This document shows, one piece after another, positions 27,434 to 35,798 of a stretch of 56,720 nucleotides of DNA (the first letter of the stretch is position 1; each line of letters starts with the position of its first letter). Source of the DNA: JBFEYJ01 sp041563315 (lineage in GTDB: Bacteria > Pseudomonadota > Gammaproteobacteria > Thiohalomonadales > Thiohalomonadaceae); NCBI GenBank assembly GCA_041563315.1, contig JBFFNE010000010.1, positions 1 through 56,720 on the forward strand, written 5' to 3'. The translations under genes were made by a program, and so were the position numbers. The notes beneath the pieces are model-generated. The model worked only from the letters and a program-made list of their open reading frames with translations. It searched no databases and was not told the origin of the DNA.

Positions 27434-28101
27434 GATAATTTTCTCAATACTTCCTCGGCCGCGTTCTGCTCAGCCTTGCGCCGACTGGTGCCCTCGGCGA
27501 GCACGGGCCTCGGGAGCATGGCAACACTGCAACTGATAGTAAAATGTTGATTATGGGCCTTGCCGCGGACCTCCACTACCTCATAGACCGGCAGGGCCTG
27601 TTGCTGCGCTTGCAGGAACTCCTGCAGCCGGGTCTTTGGATCCTTCAGTGTCAAATCCGGATCCAGGCGCTGCAGACGCGCGTCGAACAAGCGCAGGATC
27701 AAGCGCTCCACAGTGGCGATATCCGCATCCAGATAGACCGCGCCGAAGATACTTTCCAGGGCGTCGGCCAAAATAGATTCCCGGCGAAAGCCACCGCTTT
27801 TAAGTTCTCCGGAACCAAGATGAAGATAATCCCCAAGGGACAGCTCCATTGCAAGCTTGGCCAGGGTCTCACCCTTGACCAGGGAAGCACGGATACGACT
27901 CAGTCTCCCCTCATCGATATCGGGAAAACACTGATAGAGTTCGGCGGAGATAACGAAGCTGAGAATGGAGTCCCCCAGGAACTCCAGACGTTCGTTATTG
28001 TGCTTGCCGACGCTGCGGTGTGTCAGCGCCTGTTGTAGCAGGGCACTATCGGAAAACCTGTAATCCAGCTTCCGGCACAGGTTATCCAGTGCGGCTGTCA
28101 C
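27430..28101 (-). CDS. rnc: Ribonuclease III
   Basis: Endonuclease for double-stranded RNA in rRNA and mRNA processing. The 223-aa protein has the signature ERLEFLGDS (about residues 38-46) with the catalytic acidic residues, a second acidic site in ESIFGAVYLD, and a C-terminal dsRNA-binding domain ending in AEQNAAEEVLRKL. The GTG start overlaps the stop of the DUF4845 gene by 4 bp (GTGA). Confidence 0.96.
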   Translation of the reverse strand: MTAALDNLCRKLDYRFSDSALLQQALTHRSVGKHNNERLEFLGDSILSFVISAELYQCFPDIDEGRLSRIRASLVKGETLAKLAMELSLGDYLHLGSGELKSGGFRRESILADALESIFGAVYLDADIATVERLILRLFDARLQRLDPDLTLKDPKTRLQEFLQAQQQALPVYEVVEVRGKAHNQHFTISCSVAMLPRPVLAEGTSRRKAEQNAAEEVLRKLS

Positions 28102-28472
28102 CGGGCAGTCACCTCGGCATGGTTGGTAAAACTGACCACCAGGGAGATATTCTTGATGAATGGCACCCTCACCTCATAATCGACATTGACGTAATAGTTC
28201 TGCCCCTCGCGAATGACACTGATATCCTCATGGCTAACCTGAGAGACATTATTCATGCTGAAGCGCTTCATCAGTGCATTACGAATATCCATAGCCCCCA
28301 TATACTCCTTAGCAGAATCATTCTGCAGACTTTCCACGGAGGAGCGAATGGTAAAGTTCTCCATGTAGACTGGAAACAGCTTAAGTATCGTAAATACCAA
28401 AAAACCGATAAGAAGCAGGATAAAAGCTACCCCATAGATCGTCATGCCCTGCTGAAATTTTCCTGTTTTCAT
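28098..28472 (-). CDS. DUF4845 inner-membrane protein
   Basis: A 124-aa protein with one N-terminal transmembrane helix (VAFILLLIGFLVFTILKL) and a periplasmic domain, as in the DUF4845 family encoded between lepB and rnc in many gammaproteobacteria. The start at 28472 (MKTGKFQQGM) is chosen because the upstream in-frame start would overlap lepB and add residues not seen in the family. Function unknown; its position suggests a link to signal peptidase or membrane biogenesis, but this is only positional. Confidence 0.85.
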   Translation of the reverse strand: MKTGKFQQGMTIYGVAFILLLIGFLVFTILKLFPVYMENFTIRSSVESLQNDSAKEYMGAMDIRNALMKRFSMNNVSQVSHEDISVIREGQNYYVNVDYEVRVPFIKNISLVVSFTNHAEVTAR

Positions 28473-28491
28473 AGCGCTACCCCATCTCCCA

Positions 28492-29328
28492 TTATTCAAT
28501 ACTGTCGCCAAGTCTATCCCAACTGACAAAATAATCCTTGCTCCAGTCCCAACTCATCCAAATCAAAAATGCCTTGCCGACCAGGTTCTTTTCCGGCACG
28601 GTGCCCCAGGCGCGGCTGTCACGGCTATTGTCACGATTGTCTCCCATAGCGAAATACTGCCCCTCAGGTACGACAAACTCGAAATCACCGCCAAACACAT
28701 TGCGCCCCGGCATGACCAGAATATCATGCTCAGTCCCTAACAGGTCTTCCTGCAACCGGCGGGCTCCGGTCATCGACTGCCCGCCGCCTTCACCCACATA
28801 AGTACCCAGGTAAGATTGCCGCGCCTGCTGGCCGTTGATGTACAGCACCTTGTTGCGGTACGCAATATGATCACCTGGGACACCAATAACCCGTTTGATG
28901 TAATCCACCTGGGGATTTTCCGGATAACGAAAAACAAAAACCTCACCACGCTGCGGTTTACTGGTATCAAGGATTTTCGTGTGGATCACAGGGAGACGTA
29001 GTCCATAGGCAAATTTATTGACCAGGATGAAATCCCCCACCAACAGGGTTGGCATCATCGAACCGGAAGGGATGCGAAAGGGTTCGACGACAAACGAGCG
29101 CACCAGCAGTACGATCAAAATGATCGGAAAGAAGGAGCGAGACATTTCCACCAGGCTCGGTTCCCTGCCGGCCTTTACCAACAACTCCTCGTTTACCGAC
29201 TCCGGCGCAGACTTAAGGTCTTCGACGCGGGCACGGCGCTTTGGCGCCCATACTATTGCGTCCAGCGCCCAGATGAGGCCAGTGGCAAAGGTCAGCAGAA
29301 CCAGCAGCGCAGGAAAATTGAGGCTCAT
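28492..29328 (-). CDS. lepB: Signal peptidase I
   Basis: Membrane-bound leader peptidase that removes signal peptides of exported proteins. The 278-aa protein has an N-terminal membrane helix, a cytoplasmic loop, a second helix, and the catalytic serine S90 in IPSGSMMPT. The general-base lysine is K145 in DYIKRVIG. The GDNRDNS box is near residue 233. It overlaps lepA by 4 bp and is the partner gene in the conserved lepAB pair. Confidence 0.95.
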   Translation of the reverse strand: MSLNFPALLVLLTFATGLIWALDAIVWAPKRRARVEDLKSAPESVNEELLVKAGREPSLVEMSRSFFPIILIVLLVRSFVVEPFRIPSGSMMPTLLVGDFILVNKFAYGLRLPVIHTKILDTSKPQRGEVFVFRYPENPQVDYIKRVIGVPGDHIAYRNKVLYINGQQARQSYLGTYVGEGGGQSMTGARRLQEDLLGTEHDILVMPGRNVFGGDFEFVVPEGQYFAMGDNRDNSRDSRAWGTVPEKNLVGKAFLIWMSWDWSKDYFVSWDRLGDSIE

Positions 29329-31130
29329 TGCTTCTTTCCCACATGTAATACTGCGAAAAATGCCTCTTGCGGGATCTCTACCGAACCGATGTTTTTCATG
29401 CGTTTTTTTCCTGCCTTCTGTTTTTCCAACAATTTGCGTTTTCGGCTGACATCACCACCATAACATTTTGCCGTTACATTCTTACGCAGAGCCTTGACGT
29501 TGGTACGGGCGATAATATGGGCGCCGATAGATGCCTGAATCGCCACATCGAACATCTGCCGCGGAATGAGTTCTTTCATTTTCTCGGCCAGTTCCCGCCC
29601 CCTCACCTGGGCCTGATCGCGATGCACAATAATGGCAAGGGCATCGACGATTTCACCATTGATCAGGATATCCAACTTGACCAGATCGGCCGCTTCAAAT
29701 CGGTTGAACTGATAATCCAGCGACGCGAAACCACGACTAACCGACTTCAGCCGATCAAAGAAATCGAGTACGACCTCATTAAGCGGTAACTCATAGGTTA
29801 GAGAAACCTGTTTGCCGGCATATTGAAGATTCTTTTGCACGCCGCGCTTCTCGATGCAAAGGGTAATCACATTACCGACGTACTCCTGCGGTACCAGAAT
29901 ATTGGCGGTGATGATGGGTTCACGTATCTCCTGGATGAGATTAGTGGCCGGCAGCTTTGCAGGATTATCCACCATCAACATTTCACCTTTGGTGGTGATC
30001 ACCTCATAGACCACCGTCGGTGCCGTGGTAATGAGTTCCAGGTTATATTCCCGCTCCAGCCTCTCCTGCACGATCTCCATGTGCAGCATACCGAGAAAGC
30101 CGCAACGAAAACCAAAGCCAAGCGCCTGGGAGGTTTCTGGTTCATAGAACAGGGAAGCATCGTTGAGCCGGAGTTTGGCCAGCGCCTCGCGAAGGCCTTC
30201 ATAATCATCGCTACTGACCGGGAAAAGTCCGGCAAATACACGCGGCTGCGCAGGCTGGAAATCCGGCAGCGGTTGCTCCGCTGGTCGTTCTGTCAGGGTC
30301 AGGGTATCGCCAACCGGCGCACCGTCGATCTCCTTGATACCGGCGATCACGTAACCGACCTCGCCCGCTTCCAGTGCCTCCAGGTGAGTCATCTTTGGGC
30401 TAAAGATCCCCACCTTGTCTACCAGGTGGCTGCGCCCGGTCGACATTACAGTGATCTTCTGTTTCTGCCTGAGTTTCCCTTGCATCACACGAACCAGGGA
30501 AACCACCCCCAGATAGTTATCGAACCATGAGTCGATAATAAGGGCCTTGAGCGGCGCCTCACGATCGCCCTCGGGCGAAGGGATCTTGACTACCAGTTGC
30601 TCAAGCAACTCCTCAATCCCGATGCCTGTCTTGGCGCTTACCAGCACCGCATCGTGAGCCTCAATGCCGATGATCTCCTCGATCTCGTCCATCACCCGCT
30701 CCGGCTCGGCCGCCGGCAGATCGATCTTGTTCAGCACAGGTACCACCTCCAGCCCCTGGTCGATGGCGGTATAACAGTTGGCTACTGTCTGCGCCTCGAC
30801 CCCTTGGGAGGCATCGACTACGAGCAACGCCCCCTCACAGGCCGCCAGAGAGCGGGACACTTCGTAGGAGAAATCCACATGGCCCGGGGTGTCGATAAAG
30901 TTCAGCAGGTATATCTGGCCGTCCTTCGCTTTGTAATGAAGAGAAACGCTCTGTGCCTTGATGGTGATACCACGTTCACGCTCGAGGTCCATGGAGTCGA
31001 GCACCTGAGCGGCCATTTCACGCTCGGTCAAGCCGCCACAGATCTGAATAAAGCGATCGGAGATGGTGGATTTTCCGTGATCGATATGGGCGATGATGGA
31101 GAAATTTCGAATATGCGACAGTTCGGTCAC
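29325..31130 (-). CDS. lepA: Elongation factor 4 (LepA)
   Basis: Ribosome-associated GTPase related to EF-G. The start is set at the GTG at 31130, giving VTELSHIRNFSIIAHIDHGK and 601 aa, which fits E. coli LepA (599 aa); an ATG at 31169 would add 13 unusual residues. The G1 loop AHIDHGKST, the DTPGHVDF G3 motif and the C-terminal LepA-specific domain (KCYGGDVSRKRKLLEKQKAG) are present. No clear Shine-Dalgarno precedes the GTG. It overlaps lepB by 4 bp. Confidence 0.94.
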   Translation of the reverse strand: MTELSHIRNFSIIAHIDHGKSTISDRFIQICGGLTEREMAAQVLDSMDLERERGITIKAQSVSLHYKAKDGQIYLLNFIDTPGHVDFSYEVSRSLAACEGALLVVDASQGVEAQTVANCYTAIDQGLEVVPVLNKIDLPAAEPERVMDEIEEIIGIEAHDAVLVSAKTGIGIEELLEQLVVKIPSPEGDREAPLKALIIDSWFDNYLGVVSLVRVMQGKLRQKQKITVMSTGRSHLVDKVGIFSPKMTHLEALEAGEVGYVIAGIKEIDGAPVGDTLTLTERPAEQPLPDFQPAQPRVFAGLFPVSSDDYEGLREALAKLRLNDASLFYEPETSQALGFGFRCGFLGMLHMEIVQERLEREYNLELITTAPTVVYEVITTKGEMLMVDNPAKLPATNLIQEIREPIITANILVPQEYVGNVITLCIEKRGVQKNLQYAGKQVSLTYELPLNEVVLDFFDRLKSVSRGFASLDYQFNRFEAADLVKLDILINGEIVDALAIIVHRDQAQVRGRELAEKMKELIPRQMFDVAIQASIGAHIIARTNVKALRKNVTAKCYGGDVSRKRKLLEKQKAGKKRMKNIGSVEIPQEAFFAVLHVGKKQ

Positions 31131-31246
31131 GAGGTTATCTTTATATCTGCACTTGGAGTTAAGGAGCACGCACCGGGCTTTGCGCTGTTCCTGAGAGCTG
31201 CGTCAAGCAATGCGCAATGAGGCTGAAAGGTGAATTCTACCGGAAA

Positions 31247-31486
31247 TCAAAGCGTTGAGAAATAGGCATCCAATGCTTGTCGATCAAGAAAATAGTGGCA
31301 AATCTCCTCGCCATCATCGGTTGTGAGTACCGGGACCTTGAGGCCCCACATTTGCTGCAACCGCTCTTCGCTATCAACATCCACAAGATCAATGGTGAAG
31401 TCCCCGGCAAGAGCAGCCAGCTCCCAGTGCATTGCCTCGCAAAGGGAGCAGCCGCTACGGGTATAAAGCGTCAGACGCTGACTCAA
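31247..31486 (-). CDS. Glutaredoxin-family (thioredoxin-fold) protein
   Basis: A 79-aa protein with one thioredoxin-fold domain and an N-terminal CxxC motif, SGCSLCEAM (C13 and C16). It has the cis-proline segment KVPVLTT. Its length and pattern fit the small glutaredoxin-like family encoded beside mucD/lepA. The start overlaps the degQ stop by 4 bp, so it is co-translated with the periplasmic protease, although it has no export signal itself. Its redox partner is unknown. Confidence 0.85.
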   Translation of the reverse strand: MSQRLTLYTRSGCSLCEAMHWELAALAGDFTIDLVDVDSEERLQQMWGLKVPVLTTDDGEEICHYFLDRQALDAYFSTL

Positions 31487-32910
31487 TCTTCCGGAACCTT
31501 CAAGGCGAGGAAAATCGGGCCGCTACGGCGAATCACCAGCACCGGCACCGACTTGCCTCCCGGCAACTTCTTCACCAGGGCTTCGTACTGCTTACTGTTT
31601 TCCAGCGTCTTGTTGTCCAGCCGAGTGATCACGTCACCTCGCTGGATGCCGGCACTGGCCGCGGCGCCAGAAGCCACCTCGTCTACCAACACTCCCCCCT
31701 TGCCCAGCTCAAGTGCCTTGCGCAGGTCGGCACTGGGATCTGTCACGGAAAGCCCCAGGCGATCCGTGGAAGTTTTCGCTGCGGGTTGTTCACTTTGCTG
31801 CATTGCCTCTTCCGCGGGCAGCTCACCAATGGTCACCTTCAGTGTTCTCTCCTTGCCATCACGCAGCACTCTGACCTTGGCCGAATCGCCAACACGGGTA
31901 CGGCCGACCAGCGGCGGCAAGTCGGATGAATACTGTACCTCCTCGCCGTTGTACTCCAGGATCACGTCCCCGACCTGGATGCCGGCCTTGCCCGCCGGAG
32001 ACTCTTCCAATACCTGAGCCACCAAGGCTCCCATCGGTTTGTCCATGCCAAACGATTCAGCCAGTTCGCGGGTCACATCCTGAATTAGCACCCCAAGCCA
32101 GCCTCGGGTCACATGCCCCTGATCCTTGAGCTGACGGGTCACATCTATCGCGACATCAATAGGGATGGCAAAGGAAAGCCCCATGAACCCCCCAGTGCGG
32201 CTATAGATCTGGGAGTTGATCCCGACCACTTCGCCATCGAGGTTAAACAGCGGGCCACCGGAATTACCCGGGTTGATGGCCACGTCCGTCTGGATAAACG
32301 GCACATAGTTCTCACTCGGCAGATTGCGCCCCAGCGCACTGACCACGCCTACTGACACCGAGTGATCAAAACCGAAGGGGGTCCCGATGGCCATTACCCA
32401 CTCGCCGACCTTGAGCTCCGAGCTTTTGCCAATCTTTATCACCGGCAGATCCGAGGCGTCCACCTTAAGCAAGGCGATGTCGCTGCGCTTGTCGGCGCCG
32501 ACCAACTCTGCCACCAGCTCACGTCGATCACTCAGGCGAACCACAATCTCGTCGGCCTCTTCTACCACATGGTTATTGGTCAGGATGTAGCCATCACCAT
32601 CGATAATAAACCCCGAACCCAACGAACGGGCTTCACGCTCAGGTGGCGCTTCCCCCCCTTGCCCCTCACCGAAGAAACGGCGAAAGAGATCGTCCCAGGG
32701 CGTACCCTTGGGGAAGTCGGGCATCTCCAGCCCGGGTGGCAGCATCTGGCGCGCGGTAGTTTGCTTGGTACTGATGTTCACCACGGCGGGGCCATAAAGC
32801 TCCACAAGTCGTGTGAACTCCGGTAGTTCGCGTGCCTGTGTGCTCTGGGCGAACAAAGTCAAAAAGATAAGAAGCAGCTTCCAGCTACGCATCAAATGAT
32901 GGACCTTCAT
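31483..32910 (-). CDS. degQ: DegP/MucD-type periplasmic serine endoprotease
   Basis: Periplasmic quality-control protease/chaperone. The 475-aa precursor has a signal peptide (LLLIFLTLFAQSTQA), then a trypsin-like domain with catalytic H114, D144 and S217 (INPGNSGGP), and two PDZ domains (about residues 270-365 and 385-465). The position behind rseABC matches mucD in Pseudomonas, where it acts against misfolded envelope proteins and modulates the sigma-E response. The symbol could equally be mucD or degP. Confidence 0.93.
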   Translation of the reverse strand: MKVHHLMRSWKLLLIFLTLFAQSTQARELPEFTRLVELYGPAVVNISTKQTTARQMLPPGLEMPDFPKGTPWDDLFRRFFGEGQGGEAPPEREARSLGSGFIIDGDGYILTNNHVVEEADEIVVRLSDRRELVAELVGADKRSDIALLKVDASDLPVIKIGKSSELKVGEWVMAIGTPFGFDHSVSVGVVSALGRNLPSENYVPFIQTDVAINPGNSGGPLFNLDGEVVGINSQIYSRTGGFMGLSFAIPIDVAIDVTRQLKDQGHVTRGWLGVLIQDVTRELAESFGMDKPMGALVAQVLEESPAGKAGIQVGDVILEYNGEEVQYSSDLPPLVGRTRVGDSAKVRVLRDGKERTLKVTIGELPAEEAMQQSEQPAAKTSTDRLGLSVTDPSADLRKALELGKGGVLVDEVASGAAASAGIQRGDVITRLDNKTLENSKQYEALVKKLPGGKSVPVLVIRRSGPIFLALKVPED

Positions 32911-32934
32911 ATATGTTGACCCTTGAGGTAATGA

Positions 32935-33414
32935 CTAAAGATTAATCGATATCTTGTGCACGACAGGGGCTGCCGCGCTACTGCGCAGAATGACGGCCAT
33001 AAACCGCCCGTCCCTGGAGAGGGCATGATTGTAAAGGTGCAACCAGAAAAAACCACTGCCCAGTCCGAGCAGGCCCAGGAGCAAACTCAATACCTCGGAC
33101 TCACTCCCCCATTGCGGTGCGAGGAATTCGCCAAGTAAGCCTCCCGCCAGCATCAGGAGCAGGGGCACGATATAAACTGCCAGCGAACCTTTTAACAAGT
33201 CCTGCTCACGGATGCCCAAAACCACCTCCTCGCCGGGTTTTGCCTCAATCGGATTCCGTACCTTCAGCCGCTGGCTGCGTCTGCCGAGAATTTTACTCAA
33301 GGCGCCCGTCCCACAGCCCTTAGCGGCACAACTACCACAGCTGCTACGCCGCTCTGTCTCGACCCAGGCATACTCTCCTTGCGTCTCCACTACATGAGCG
33401 GTTTCTTCAATCAT
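32935..33414 (-). CDS. rseC: SoxR-reducing system/RseC family protein (MucC)
   Basis: A 159-aa inner-membrane protein. The N-terminal cytoplasmic part has a cysteine cluster C26-x2-C29-x4-C34 (SSCGSCAAKGCGTG), followed by two transmembrane helices (about residues 80-98 and 108-125). RseC/MucC sits in the sigma-E operon and in E. coli is also linked to reduction of SoxR. It follows rseB by 3 bp and precedes degQ by 24 bp. Confidence 0.9.
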   Translation of the reverse strand: MIEETAHVVETQGEYAWVETERRSSCGSCAAKGCGTGALSKILGRRSQRLKVRNPIEAKPGEEVVLGIREQDLLKGSLAVYIVPLLLMLAGGLLGEFLAPQWGSESEVLSLLLGLLGLGSGFFWLHLYNHALSRDGRFMAVILRSSAAAPVVHKISINL

Positions 33415-33417
33415 GGT

Positions 33418-34401
33418 CTATTTCTCAGGTAGTGCCTTGATGGATTCGGCGATTTGCTTGACAGTGATTGGTGGAACCTCACCAACAACGGTGGCCAGAT
33501 GGCCATTCAGCTGCAGGCCAAAAGCATTGACCCCACCCATACGCGATGTACCGATATAGTTGCTAGAGGTTTCATTACTCTTCTCAATAAACACCGATAC
33601 CGAGGCCAAACCATCACTGTAAAGATGATGTTCAACTGGCTCTGACTTATTTGGCAGATAGTGCAAACGCTCGACGTCCTGCTTGAAACCGGCCGGGAGC
33701 ATAGTCACCTGCCAACGTACGTGCTCATCCGCCGATATAGAGCTCTCTGACTCCCCTCCCAGTTCCACGATTCTGCCAGGGTTTTCCGTTTGCGGTGCCA
33801 ACATTTCAGGCGGAATATGCTCTTGGAGTTCGATAGAGGTGAACATCACCTGTTCAACAATCACATTCTGTTCATCGACGACCTCAGCGCGCAGTAGCAG
33901 TCCACTGTCCTCCGCCAGCCAGATGTTTTGACCGTAGCGGTAGTGATCGCGCGGGATAATAGCAATATGCCGCGCTTTCAAACCGGCAATCCTGTCGCTT
34001 CCTCGCAGCTTGAATTCATAGTGCTGATGCAACGGTTCAATCAGAGAAGGCTGAAGTAGCGGAAAGGAGCGAGGCGTCCCGGGCTGTTCCACCACCATGG
34101 CGCTGTCTTCGGGCAGGATACAGGTGACCTTGTCATGATCACGGATCACCTCGCGTGGAGGGCCGCTAAGGGAAACCAGACGCTCATGCACACCGTCTTT
34201 ATCGACAGCATGGATGATCTGCATTGTCTGCAAACTGCCGCCGTACTGATAGACAAATGTGCCGGTGTAGTTAAGTCGATGCGCGGCCTGAATCATGCGT
34301 TCAAGCCAGGCGACAACATTGTCGTCGGCGACGAGGTGTGGCGGATAGAGTCCGCCGAGGAAAACTAGAAAGGTAAGTGGAATGGCGCGCCAGACGCGCA
34401 T
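33418..34401 (-). CDS. rseB: Sigma-E regulatory protein RseB (MucB)
   Basis: Periplasmic negative regulator that binds RseA and shields it from DegS-type proteolysis; it is thought to sense mislocalised lipoproteins or LPS. The start at 34401 gives 327 aa with a signal peptide (IPLTFLVFLGGLYPPHLVA) and the MucB/RseB N- and C-terminal lipoprotein-like domains. It begins one base after the rseA stop. An earlier start at 34479 would overlap rseA by 77 bp and is rejected. Confidence 0.92.
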   Translation of the reverse strand: MRVWRAIPLTFLVFLGGLYPPHLVADDNVVAWLERMIQAAHRLNYTGTFVYQYGGSLQTMQIIHAVDKDGVHERLVSLSGPPREVIRDHDKVTCILPEDSAMVVEQPGTPRSFPLLQPSLIEPLHQHYEFKLRGSDRIAGLKARHIAIIPRDHYRYGQNIWLAEDSGLLLRAEVVDEQNVIVEQVMFTSIELQEHIPPEMLAPQTENPGRIVELGGESESSISADEHVRWQVTMLPAGFKQDVERLHYLPNKSEPVEHHLYSDGLASVSVFIEKSNETSSNYIGTSRMGGVNAFGLQLNGHLATVVGEVPPITVKQIAESIKALPEK

Positions 34402-34402
34402 A

Positions 34403-34945
34403 TTACTGGTCAACCTTATGACCGACAATTCGAACATACGGCAACATCCCCTGCATTCCGGCATTGGCGGCAAATTCATTGTGATTGACCAGATAGGGTG
34501 CCAGATGCTCGCCGTTCGGCACCTGTGGATTGACAGCGAGTGTCTCTACCGGCTGTTCAAGCCGGATATACTCCTGCGGTTCCGTGACGGCGACCGTGGC
34601 AGGTCCCTGCTCCTCGTTCATCTGGCTGATACCCAGAACAGCGACTCCGGTCACGGAAGCGGCCACCGCCAAACCCGCAGCATGGCGAAGCCAGGGTCGA
34701 CGGTGACGTTGCGGCGCAAGGATCACTGGCTCCTGCTCCAGCGCCGCGGCAACACGCTTGCTCAAATCAGGAATAAATTGCTCTTCCAGATTACTGTGCA
34801 ACGCATCGCGAATCAGATGATAGCGGCTCCAGCTGGTCAACAGCTCGGAATGCTGATGCAAGGCATCCAGCCCTCTCTTCAGCTCATCGCCGGCCAGTTC
34901 ACCATCGGCCAGGGCCGATACCCATTCATTTTTTTGCTCTGCCAT
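34403..34945 (-). CDS. rseA: Anti-sigma-E factor RseA (MucA)
   Basis: Single-pass inner-membrane anti-sigma factor. The start at 34945 (MAEQKNEWVSALADGEL) gives 180 aa; GGAG lies upstream, and the longer start would run into rpoE. The N-terminal sigma-binding domain (about residues 1-75, with SALADGEL and SRYHLIRDAL) is cytoplasmic. One helix near residues 90-110 (LAVAASVTGVAVLGI) crosses the membrane, and the rest is periplasmic, where regulated proteolysis and RseB act. Confidence 0.93.
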   Translation of the reverse strand: MAEQKNEWVSALADGELAGDELKRGLDALHQHSELLTSWSRYHLIRDALHSNLEEQFIPDLSKRVAAALEQEPVILAPQRHRRPWLRHAAGLAVAASVTGVAVLGISQMNEEQGPATVAVTEPQEYIRLEQPVETLAVNPQVPNGEHLAPYLVNHNEFAANAGMQGMLPYVRIVGHKVDQ

Positions 34946-34994
34946 CTTCGCTACTCCGGTTACCCTTGCCGGGACACCACCGCAAATACCCTGC

Positions 34995-35573
34995 CTACGG
35001 TTCAAGCAGGGGCTTTAATTTCTGTTCTATCGCCTCGCGTGCCCGGAATATCCGGGAGCGAACCGTTCCTATTGGACATTCCATCGCCTGGGCAATTTCA
35101 TCATAACTGAGACCCTCCAGCTCACGCAGGGTAATCGCCGTGCGCAGATCCTCTGGCAAGGCATCAATGGCCTCATAGATCACCCGTTCCACCTCATCAC
35201 GGTGAGCCAGCTGCTCAGGGAGATCGGTTTCCCGCAACTTGCTGTCGCCATCAAACTGCACCGCATCCTCGGCGTCGATATCCGTGTCCGGCGGTCGACG
35301 GCTTTGCGCCACCAGGTAATTCTTGGCGGTATTGATGGCGATACGGTATAGCCAGGTGTAGAAGGCACTGTCACCACGAAAGTTGGCGAGGGCGCGGTAG
35401 GCTTTAATAAAAGTCTCCTGCGCCACATCAAGAGCCTCATCCTGATCCCGCACATAACGGGATATAAGCTTGACGATCTTCTGCTGGTACTTGAGTACCA
35501 ACACATCAAAGGCCTTCTTATCACCATGCTGTACACGCCGGACCAATTCCTGGTCGACATTAGTCTCGCCCAT
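34995..35573 (-). CDS. rpoE: RNA polymerase sigma-E factor (AlgU/RpoE)
   Basis: Extracytoplasmic-function sigma factor for envelope stress. The start at 35573 (MGETNVDQELVRRVQHGDK) aligns with E. coli RpoE and gives 192 aa. Region 2 (DEALDVAQETFIKAYRAL, FYTWLYRIAINTAKNYL) and region 4 (ELEGLSYDEIAQAMECPIG) are complete. It is the first gene of rpoE-rseA-rseB-rseC-degQ. An upstream element fits the sigma-E consensus, which suggests autoregulation. Confidence 0.96.
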   Translation of the reverse strand: MGETNVDQELVRRVQHGDKKAFDVLVLKYQQKIVKLISRYVRDQDEALDVAQETFIKAYRALANFRGDSAFYTWLYRIAINTAKNYLVAQSRRPPDTDIDAEDAVQFDGDSKLRETDLPEQLAHRDEVERVIYEAIDALPEDLRTAITLRELEGLSYDEIAQAMECPIGTVRSRIFRAREAIEQKLKPLLEP

Positions 35574-35621
35574 TCGGGCCTTCCCCTTCCAATACCCGGC
35601 CACTCATGAGCAGCCAATTTT

Positions 35622-35648
35622 TAAGACAGTAGATAGTTTTTAGAGTTC
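35622..35648 (-). promoter_or_regulatory. Putative sigma-E-type autoregulatory promoter of rpoE
   Basis: On the minus strand GAACTC (35648-35643) and GTCTTA (35627-35622) are separated by 15 bp and lie 49 bp before the rpoE start. This is close to the GAACTT-N16-TCTGA-type consensus of RpoE/AlgU promoters, in particular the AACT and GTCT cores. Transcription would start near 35615. Confidence 0.6.
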
Positions 35649-35798
35649 GCCTATCCAATGAAATTTTTCTGTATCTGGTCATTGTATGATAGAAAGTAGC
35701 CTGCTGGGCATGAAAATCATAACGCGAGTGGTCACCCACCCTGCCATTTTTCCAACTTACCCGATTAAATTCAAACAGTTAAATTCATTATAGCGATT

